Part shown: positions 1 to 5,266 of the stretch, piece by piece | Layout of the letters: each line of letters starts with the position of its first letter | Numbering within the stretch: position 1 is the stretch's first letter | Assembly (NCBI GenBank): GCA_937901745.1 | Contig: CALGSZ010000073.1 | Span: 1-5,912 of the forward strand | DNA length: 5,912 nt | DNA from: an uncultured Chloroflexota bacterium | GTDB taxonomy: Bacteria; Chloroflexota; Chloroflexia; Thermomicrobiales; UBA6265 | Direction of reading: 5' to 3' | Program-made: the position numbers and the translations under genes | Notes under the pieces: generated by a model | The model's database searches: none | The model's input: only the letters and a program-made list of their open reading frames with translations | Told to the model about the DNA's origin: nothing

Positions 1-1
1 C

Positions 2-139
2 TGGCGACGACGTCTGCTTGATCGCTTCCTCGGCATCGCTCTGGAGTGAGGCGTCCCGCTCTGCGAGTAGGGCGTCTGCGAGCCCCAAACCAATCAGGGC
101 CAGGCAAGCGCCATGGCCCTGATTCCACTTGCTCTCTGG
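2..139 (-). other. Possible remnant or edge-truncated reading frame, unidentified
   Basis: On the minus strand one frame is open from just after a stop (complement of 140-142) to the left edge, 46 codons. Its translation is Ala/Leu-rich and helix-like (for example G-A-C-L-A-L-I-G-L-G-L-A-D-A-L-L), faintly reminiscent of a TPR helix pair such as those in LuxR-type or AAA regulators. There is no ATG in it, and no start with a convincing ribosome binding site. It could be a decayed gene fragment or simply a chance open frame. The plus frame ending at TGA 47-49 also gives a plausible short C-terminal tail (about 15 codons visible), so the coding strand at this edge is undecided. I do not recognise a function. 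Confidence 0.15.
92..124. terminator. Strong inverted repeat, candidate bidirectional terminator
   Basis: The 11-base arm AATCAGGGCCA (92-102) is the exact reverse complement of 114-124. Inside it GGC (103-105) can pair with GCC (110-112), leaving an AAGC loop and one unpaired A (113), so about 14 base pairs in all. It lies 55-87 bases past the stop codon of the heme gene, a sensible place for transcription to end. There is no clean T-run on either side (only GGTTTGGGG on the minus strand), so an intrinsic terminator is plausible but not proven. An mRNA 3'-end stabilising hairpin or a dispersed palindrome are alternatives. Confidence 0.5.
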
Positions 140-178
140 TCAGATGTGCCTTCGTGTTGCTAAGAGTGACCGCCCACG

Positions 179-2023
179 CTATGCCAGGAGCAGCCGGTCC
201 AGCACCATCGCGCCGAAGATCAGGGCGAGGTACCACAGCGAGAAGAAGAAGACCTTCCGGGCGAGCCGCTTGCTCGGTCGCCGGTAGAGATCAATGGCCA
301 GCCCGACGAACAACCCGTTGATCACCACCGCGGAGATCACGTAGAGCCAGCTGAAGCCGAACGGAACGAGCATGAGGGAGACGGCCGCCATCAAGATCGA
401 GTAGAGCAGAATCTGCCGCCGCGTTTCCTCTTCCCCGGCCACGACCGGCAGCATCGGCACCGCTGCTCGCCCGTACTCACCCTGCTTGAGGAGCGCCAAC
501 GACCAGAAGTGCGGTGGCGTCCAGTAGTAGATCAGCGCGAAGAGGAGAACCGCCGCGATCGAAACGTTCCCCGTGATCGCTGCCCAGCCGACGAGCGGCG
601 GCATGGCGCCCGCAGCGCCGCCGATGACGATGTTCTGAGGCGTGCGGCGCTTCAGCAGCCGTGTGTAGATGAGCACGTAGTAGAGATTGCCAGCCAGCGC
701 CAGGCCGGCCGCCACCCAGTTGACCAGTAGGCCGAGCTCGATGACCGCGAGCGCCGAGAGCGTCAGACCGAAGATCAGCGCGCCGCGCGGCGAGACCAGA
801 CCGGTCACCGTGCCGCGCTTCTTCGTTCGGTGCATGAGTGCGTCGATATCGCGGTCGATATAGCAATTGAGAACGTTCGCGCCGCCCGCCGCGAGGGTGC
901 CGCCGATCAGCGTCGCCAAGATGAGCCCGAACGATGGCAGCTCGGCCGCCGCGATCAGCATGGCCCCGAGCGTCGTAATCAGGAGCAGCGTCAGAATGCC
1001 TGGCTTCATCAGCGCCAGGTACGCGGCGGCGATCTCCTTGGCGCGCCGGATCTCATGCGTGGGAAGGGCTAAGCCAGGCGCGGCGAAGGCAAGCGTCGGC
1101 GCCGCGTAGCTGCCCGCGAGACCATGCTGCTCGGCCTGGCCGTAGGTCCACGCCGCCTGTGCAGCAACGGGCGAGGCAGTGCGGCCGGTCACCGAGCGTC
1201 TCACCGTCGCCCGCGCCGCCGGCCATGAGACCATCACGATGCCGACGGTCGCCGCCCAGACGAGCGTCGCGGTCGCGCGCTGCGCTGTGCTGTGCCAGGC
1301 GTCGAGATCGAGCAGATAACCGCTGCTGAGCGTGACGTGGAGCGTGGCAATGCTCGCCGCGATGGTTGCCAGCCGCCACGCCGCCGGGGACGTCTGTCGC
1401 AGGAGCGCCGCCAGGAGCACCACCGCGCTGATACCACCGACCGCGAGCGCGCCCAGCGACGTCACCACTTCGCCGCTGGCCGTCATCAGCGTGATGCCGG
1501 TCGCGCCGGCAACCGCGATCCCGAGGAACGGACGATCGGCCGTGCCCGACGAATTGACGAGCCAGGTCGCCTCATCGCGGTCGAGTGCGAGGAAGTAGAC
1601 GATCAACAGCGTCGTGAAGAAGTAGAGAAGTCCCAAGCCGAGGTGAGCGCTGAGGGCGACTGCAGGCGGCTCCGCGCCGACGGTTGCCTTTCCGATCGCG
1701 CCCTGGATCGCGACCAGCGCGAAAGCGCCCGCGGCTGACAGCCGAGTCCGTCGGCTCGTCGCGCCCGTCCGCACGACGCCGATCATGACGGCGAGGGCAA
1801 GCACCCCGACCAGGGCCGCGGTCAGCCGGTGCGCGTATTCGATGAGCGCCGCCGTCTCCGCGGGCGGAAGAAGCCGCCCGTGGCAAAGCGGCCAGTCACC
1901 GCCGCAGCCTGAACCAGCCAGACGGGCTTCGCCAGCGCTCTGGATGTGGACGGCCCCGCCGAGGACGATCAGGAGAAAAGCGCTTGCGGCGGAAAGCATC
2001 GCCAGGCGAACGAGTCTCGTCAT
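179..2023 (-). CDS. ctaB: Fused heme A synthase-like (COX15/CtaA) and protoheme IX farnesyltransferase (CtaB)
   Basis: A 614-residue polytopic membrane protein joining two steps of heme A synthesis for aa3-type cytochrome oxidase. Residues about 1-270 are COX15/CtaA-like, with roughly eight hydrophobic segments, a conserved Cys40-x6-Cys47 pair in G-C-G-G-D-W-P-L-C-H-G, His65 in E-Y-A-H-R and His127 in S-A-H-L-G. Residues about 335-614 are a complete UbiA-family CtaB domain that farnesylates protoheme to heme O. It shows the prenyl-diphosphate/Mg motif N386-x3-D390-x3-D394, the second conserved block Y-W-T-P-P-H-F-W (500-507), and V-P-M-L-P-V-V (522-528). An Ala/Pro-rich linker (about 275-330) joins the halves. 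The ATG start at 2023 is chosen for the GAGGG ribosome binding site 8 bases upstream and the immediate first membrane helix. The stop is TAG (complement of 179-181). The second half of the CtaA part looks degenerate: a His-Arg pair where the third heme ligand is expected is not seen, while His229 and His244 are present. The CtaB assignment is very secure; CtaA activity is likely but less certain. Confidence 0.93.
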   Translation of the reverse strand: MTRLVRLAMLSAASAFLLIVLGGAVHIQSAGEARLAGSGCGGDWPLCHGRLLPPAETAALIEYAHRLTAALVGVLALAVMIGVVRTGATSRRTRLSAAGAFALVAIQGAIGKATVGAEPPAVALSAHLGLGLLYFFTTLLIVYFLALDRDEATWLVNSSGTADRPFLGIAVAGATGITLMTASGEVVTSLGALAVGGISAVVLLAALLRQTSPAAWRLATIAASIATLHVTLSSGYLLDLDAWHSTAQRATATLVWAATVGIVMVSWPAARATVRRSVTGRTASPVAAQAAWTYGQAEQHGLAGSYAAPTLAFAAPGLALPTHEIRRAKEIAAAYLALMKPGILTLLLITTLGAMLIAAAELPSFGLILATLIGGTLAAGGANVLNCYIDRDIDALMHRTKKRGTVTGLVSPRGALIFGLTLSALAVIELGLLVNWVAAGLALAGNLYYVLIYTRLLKRRTPQNIVIGGAAGAMPPLVGWAAITGNVSIAAVLLFALIYYWTPPHFWSLALLKQGEYGRAAVPMLPVVAGEEETRRQILLYSILMAAVSLMLVPFGFSWLYVISAVVINGLFVGLAIDLYRRPSKRLARKVFFFSLWYLALIFGAMVLDRLLLA

Positions 2024-2031
2024 TCCGTGTA

Positions 2032-2036
2032 CCCTC
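2032..2036 (-). promoter_or_regulatory. Ribosome binding site of the heme synthase gene
   Basis: GAGGG on the minus strand, 8 bases before the ATG at 2023. It supports that start, which also places the first hydrophobic helix directly at the N-terminus. Confidence 0.6.
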
Positions 2037-2247
2037 AGCAGTCGGAGTCGGCTGGCACGCGAAGCAGCGCGGTGTGACGGCGGAGCGTGAAACTATGGCG
2101 GTCGCTTCCGCCTGCGCAATTCTAGCTTGCTTGATGCACTAAACGAACGCGGTAAGCGCACGGCCATCGGTGCATTGAATCACGACTGGTCTCGCCATTT
2201 GCGGGCAGATGCAGCGCCTGGAAGCTGCGGTCGAGATTTGCCAGCCG

Positions 2248-2264
2248 GCATGCGACGTGCATGC
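2248..2264. repeat. GCATGC-N5-GCATGC, operator-like dyad
   Basis: Two copies of the self-complementary hexamer GCATGC (2248-2253 and 2259-2264) start 11 bases apart, about one helical turn. They form an inverted repeat with a five-base spacer about 100 bases upstream of the NHL-repeat gene. The arrangement is compatible with a dimeric regulator site or a small hairpin. No known operator is recognised and chance is possible. Confidence 0.25.
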
Positions 2265-2303
2265 TCGCTGCGCTAGACTGTCTGCCCTGTGCCGTTCGGC
2301 TTG

Positions 2304-2330
2304 CCGGCCGCCGAAAATGGGCGGCGCCGG
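2304..2330 (+). other. GC-rich hairpin in the leader of the NHL-repeat gene
   Basis: CCGG (2304-2307) pairs with CCGG (2327-2330), and CCGCC (2308-2312) with GGCGG (2320-2324), around a seven-base GAAAATG loop with a two-base bulge (2325-2326). It ends 31 bases before the chosen ATG, and the alternative in-frame ATG at 2317 sits inside its loop. It could affect translation initiation or be incidental in GC-rich DNA. Confidence 0.3.
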
Positions 2331-2349
2331 TGGGTCAGTAGCCTTGGTC

Positions 2350-2354
2350 GAGGT
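2350..2354 (+). promoter_or_regulatory. Ribosome binding site that decides the NHL-repeat gene start
   Basis: GAGGT lies seven bases before the ATG at 2362. It favours this start over the in-frame ATGs at 2209 and 2317, which would add Cys/Ala/Gly-rich sequence unlike the family. The resulting N-terminus (V-R-A-P-E-F-P-A-G-L-E-W-F-N, residues 9-22) matches the usual beginning of these proteins. Confidence 0.65.
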
Positions 2355-2361
2355 CAACGCT

Positions 2362-3864
2362 ATGCCGAGTCGCTACGCGGGCACCGTTCGCGCTCCTGAA
2401 TTTCCCGCCGGTCTGGAATGGTTCAACAGCGAGCCGCTGACGATGGCTCAATTGCGCGGCAAGCTGGTTATTCTCGATTTCTGGACCTTCTGCTGAATCA
2501 ACTGCTTGCAGATCATCCCGCAGTTGCGGGATCTGGAGCATGAATTCGAGCGGGAGCTCGTCGTCATCGGCGTGCACTCCCCGAAATTCACCGCCGAGCG
2601 CCGCCCCGAGAACCTCCGCGCGGCGATCCTTCGCCATGGGCTGACGCACCCCGTTGTCAACGACAACGAGTACGCCGTCTGGCAAAGCTATGGCGTCCGC
2701 GCCTGGCCGACGCTGATGTTCATTGACCCACGGGGCTACGTCTACGCTAAGCACGAGGGCGAGTTCCCGCTCCAGCCGGTGCGGGAGCTGCTGCGCGACA
2801 TGATCGCCGACTACGACGCGGAGGGACTGATCGACCGCACGCCGCTCCCGCTGGAGCCGCTCACCGATGAGGATCGGCCCCTGCGCTTCCCCGGCAAGAT
2901 CCTGGCCGATCCGGAGGAAGATCGGCTCTTCGTCGCCGACTCAGGTCATCGCCGCGTCCTCGTCGTGCGCACCGATGGCACGGTGCTCCAGACGATCGGC
3001 GCCGGCACGCGTGGTTTCACCGACGGGAGTTTCGCCGAGGCGACGTTCGCATTCCCCTTGGGTCTCGCGCTCTCGCCCGACCGGCAAACGCTCTACATCG
3101 CGGATCAGGAGAATCACGCCCTCCGCGCGGCCGATCTCAATGCCGGGACGGTCCGCACGGTCGCCGGGACGGGAGCCCGCGGCAGGATTGGGCCCGGCGG
3201 GCCGGGCCGGCAGACGGCGCTTGCCTCCCCCTGGGATCTCGTCTTCCGCGACGGGCTGCTCTGGATCGCGATGGCTGGCATGCACCAGCTTTGGACCTAC
3301 GATCCGGCCACGGAAACGGTGCGGCCGGCCGCCGGGACTGGCGTCGAGTCCATCCACGACGGGCCGCTTGCCGAGGCGACGTTCGCGCAGCCGCAAGGGA
3401 TCACGGTGCAGGACGGCATCCTCTACGTTGCCGACAGTGAGTCGAGCGCCATTCGCCGCGTCGATCCTGTCGCTGACCGGGTACGGCGGCTCGTCGGTCG
3501 CGGGCTCTTCGACTTTGGCGACATTGACGCTCGGGGAGACAGCGTCCGCCTCCAGCACGTTCAGGGCGTGGCGGCGACGGTCGAGGATGGCGCGCCGGTC
3601 GTCTATCTGGCCGATACCTACAACGACAAGATCAAGCGGCTCGTCCCGGAGACGCGCGAAGTGACGACGGTCCTCGGAGGGGACGGCCACGGGCACGTTG
3701 ATGGCGACGCGGCGACAGCCGAGTTCTGGGAGCCAAGTGGACTCAGCATCGCCGGCCGCACCCTCTACATTGCCGACACGAACAACCACGCAATCCGTGC
3801 CGCCGACCTCGACCGCGGCGAGGTGCGGACGATCGAGATCAAGGAGCCGGCCACCGGTTCATAG
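2362..3864 (+). CDS. Thioredoxin-like NHL-repeat protein, candidate selenoprotein (in-frame UGA = Sec45)
   Basis: A 500-residue protein if the TGA at 2494-2496 is read through. Residues 1 to about 150 are a thioredoxin/TlpA-like domain: A-P-E-F-P (11-15), L-R-G-K (31-34), strand L-V-I-L-D-F-W, then the active site C44-[TGA45]-I46-N47-C48, and the cis-proline in R-A-W-P116-T. NHLRC2-type proteins have C-C-I-N-C here, so the TGA replaces exactly the attacking Cys of CxxC. Residues about 175-490 form an NHL beta-propeller with six recognisable blade motifs starting near residues 189, 244, 300, 354, 414 and 468 (for example L-Y-I-A-D-x-x-N-H-A-I-R). The third, I-A-M-A-G-M-H-Q-L-W, is a family-typical variant. 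No signal peptide or membrane helix is seen, so it is probably cytoplasmic. After the TGA the frame stays open for 452 codons to TAG, with normal codon use, which argues against decay. A SECIS-like stem-loop follows at once. The likely role is a thiol/selenol oxidoreductase whose partner is unknown. The family is shorter here than in human NHLRC2, which has an extra C-terminal part. Alternatives are a recent nonsense mutation or a base error (TGC to TGA). Confidence 0.85.
2494..2496 (+). other. In-frame UGA codon, candidate selenocysteine (Sec45)
   Basis: TGA lies between a Cys codon (2491-2493) and Ile-Asn-Cys (2497-2505), giving C-U-I-N-C against the family C-C-I-N-C. Sec in place of the N-terminal Cys of a CxxC redox motif is the classic substitution seen in thioredoxin-fold selenoproteins. 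No other stop interrupts the frame from 2362 to 3861. Confidence 0.8.
2503..2540 (+). promoter_or_regulatory. Bacterial SECIS-like stem-loop for UGA decoding
   Basis: A 38-base foldback starts six bases after the TGA. TGCT (2503-2506) pairs with AGCA (2537-2540); CAGATC (2509-2514) pairs with GATCTG (2530-2535); three bases ATC (2515-2517) bulge out; CCGC (2518-2521) pairs with GCGG (2526-2529). The apical loop is AGTT (2522-2525). An alternative register gives a continuous 7-bp upper stem with the bulge at 2512-2514. The loop begins 25 bases after the TGA, has G at its second position followed by U, and a U sits in the bulge about seven bases before it. These are the features recognised in E. 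coli fdhF by SelB (bulged U, loop GU). It is translated as part of the coding sequence. Folding energy was not computed. Confidence 0.72.
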
Positions 3865-3982
3865 GCGACCGGTGACCGGCTCACCTCACCGAGGCGGGCA
3901 GCGCGTTGGCACCTGGATTTTCGTAAGACGGCGATTCTTGGCGGCTTCTGGCGCCTGGCCGTGCCGAACCCAAGCTCCCGGA
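3865..3982. other. Short gap between convergent genes
   Basis: 118 bases between the stop of the NHL-repeat gene and the stop of the enolase gene on the other strand. The only foldback I see is GGTGA-CCGGC-TCACC near 3871-3885, with no T-run after it, so no intrinsic terminator is called for either gene. Confidence 0.4.
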
Positions 3983-5266
3983 TCAGCCCGCGACGTTCGG
4001 CCACGGATGCAGCGGCAGCCCCGTCTCCGCCTCGATCTCCAGCAGCCGGTTCCACTTCGCGAGGCGCTCCGACCGGGTGATGGACCCGACTTTCAGCGCC
4101 TCGCCGCCCCAGCCGACGGCGAGATCCGTCAGCCAGTCGTCCTCCGTCTCCCCGCTGCGGGCGCTGACGACGACGCGCCAGCCGGCTTCGCGCGCGAGGC
4201 GGCAGGCCTCCGCTGCCTCGGTCAAAGTCCCGATCTGGTTCACCTTCAGCAGCAGCGCATTGGCGGCGCCCAGCTCGATGGCCCGGCGGATGCGTGCCGG
4301 ATTCGTGGTCAACAGATCGTCGCCGAGCGCCAGCGCATGGCCCTCGAGCCGCTGCCGCAGCGCTGGCCAATGCTCCCAGTCGTCCTCCGCTAGCCCATCC
4401 TCGATGCTGACGATTGGGTACTGGGTGACCCAAGACGCGACCCGCTCGATCATCCCGGTGCTCGGCAGGCTCTCGTTGCCGATCCGGTAGTGGCCGTCGG
4501 TGAAGAAGTGGCTCGAGGCCACATCGACGCAGAGGGCAACATCTCGCCCGGGCTCGTAGCCAGCCCGGCGAATCGCCGAGACCGCATCCTCCAGCATCTG
4601 CTCCACCGAGGGGAAGTCGGGCGCTAGACCGCCCTCGTCCGCGACCAGCGGCCGCATCCCGTACCGCGACCGGCAGATTTCGGTGGCTGCCCGGTAGACC
4701 GCGAACGTCGCCGCCAGCGCTTCATCGGCCGTTGTGGCCGCGGGGACGACGACGAGCACGTCCTGGATTTCGACTTGGCCGCCGGCGTGCTTGCCGCCGC
4801 TGAAGAGGTTGATCGTGGGACGCGGCAGCGTGCGTGGCTCCTGCCCTGGCGCGAGGATCTCCGCGAAGAGGCGGTACAGCGGCAGCTTCCGCTCGGCGGT
4901 GACCGCGCGGGCGAACGCCAGCGACACGGCCAGCAGCGCGTTGGCGCCGAGTCGGGACTTGTTGGGCGTGCCGTCGAGCTCGATCAGCGCCCGGTCGAGC
5001 GCTTCCTGCGATGCCCACTCGCGATTGCGCACCGCCTCCGCGATCGGACCGGTGATATTGGCGACAGCCGTCCGGCAGCCGAGCCCGCCATACCGCGACG
5101 GGTCGCCGTCGCGTAGCTCCAACGCCTCGGCGGCTCCGGTCGAGGCGCCGGATGGCACCGACACCGTGCCCCTCGCGCCGCTCGCCAGCTCGCAGGACGC
5201 GCGGACCGTGGGGCGTCCCCGGCTGTCCAGGATCTCCAGCGCGGACAGACGCGCAATCACCGGCAT
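3983..5266 (-). CDS. eno: Divergent enolase (phosphopyruvate hydratase homologue) with altered active site
   Basis: A 427-residue protein of normal enolase length, collinear with the family: D-S-R-G (14-17), the P-S-G-A-S-T-G lid loop (38-44), L-D-G-T-P-N-K-S (97-104), G-G-K-H160-A-G-G, D-E211-G-G, metal ligands D248, E289 (S-I-E-D) and D316 (G-D-D), the base K341 (K-V-N-Q-I-G-T-L) and K392. Two active-site positions differ. The motif S-H-R-S-G-E reads S-A369-R-S-G-E (codon GCC, more than one base from a His codon), and the Glu168-equivalent is D169. Other usually conserved stretches are also changed (R18 for Asn after D-S-R-G, V-G-W-G-G-E-A-L-K near the end). Canonical enolase interconverts 2-phosphoglycerate and phosphoenolpyruvate in the cytosol. 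This one may be a paralogue with another phosphorylated substrate, or a lineage-specific true enolase. The ATG start at 5266 has GGAG upstream, and the gene overlaps the kinase stop by 10 bases. The stop is TGA. The fold is certain; the exact reaction is not. Confidence 0.88.
   Translation of the reverse strand: MPVIARLSALEILDSRGRPTVRASCELASGARGTVSVPSGASTGAAEALELRDGDPSRYGGLGCRTAVANITGPIAEAVRNREWASQEALDRALIELDGTPNKSRLGANALLAVSLAFARAVTAERKLPLYRLFAEILAPGQEPRTLPRPTINLFSGGKHAGGQVEIQDVLVVVPAATTADEALAATFAVYRAATEICRSRYGMRPLVADEGGLAPDFPSVEQMLEDAVSAIRRAGYEPGRDVALCVDVASSHFFTDGHYRIGNESLPSTGMIERVASWVTQYPIVSIEDGLAEDDWEHWPALRQRLEGHALALGDDLLTTNPARIRRAIELGAANALLLKVNQIGTLTEAAEACRLAREAGWRVVVSARSGETEDDWLTDLAVGWGGEALKVGSITRSERLAKWNRLLEIEAETGLPLHPWPNVAG

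Larger units (their letters stand above)
2024..2361. promoter_or_regulatory. Divergent intergenic region between heme synthase and NHL-repeat gene
   Basis: A 338-base gap between two genes that point away from each other, so it must hold both promoters. For the heme gene (minus strand) there is a TAGAAT -10-like hexamer (complement of 2119-2124), about 95 bases before the ATG. The hexamer 17 bases upstream (TTCGTT) is a poor -35, so this promoter is tentative. I found no convincing promoter for the plus-strand gene; TAGACT at about 2275-2280 is a weak -10 candidate. The region also contains a GCATGC-N5-GCATGC motif and a GC-rich hairpin, listed separately. Open frames crossing the gap lack good starts and I do not call them as genes. 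Confidence 0.5.

Noticed and set aside
2139..2357. Small minus-strand frame (72 codons) in the divergent gap
   Set aside because: It has no convincing ribosome binding site or recognisable protein features, and it would cover the upstream region of the NHL gene.
2209..2361. Longer N-terminus of the NHL protein starting at 2209 or 2317
   Set aside because: The extra residues are unlike the family and there is no clear ribosome binding site. GAGGT before 2362 and the family-typical N-terminus favour 2362.
2362..2496. Reading the NHL gene as a pseudogene or as two separate genes split at the TGA
   Set aside because: There is no second lesion in 500 codons, the downstream part has no good start with a ribosome binding site near 2497-2560, and the split would cut the redox active site. 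A point mutation or base error from TGC cannot be excluded from sequence alone.
2494..2496. TGA read as Trp or Gly through a variant genetic code
   Set aside because: Tryptophan is written TGG throughout the window, and the enolase and kinase genes both end at TGA where their families end, so TGA is a normal stop elsewhere.
2941..3789. Long minus-strand open frame (282 codons) opposite the NHL gene
   Set aside because: It is a GC-rich antisense shadow: the plus strand encodes a clear propeller with repeated blade motifs, and the antisense product has no recognisable domain.
3983..3985. Enolase terminal TGA as a second selenocysteine site
   Set aside because: It falls at the normal family length, with no redox motif around it and no conserved-looking continuation.
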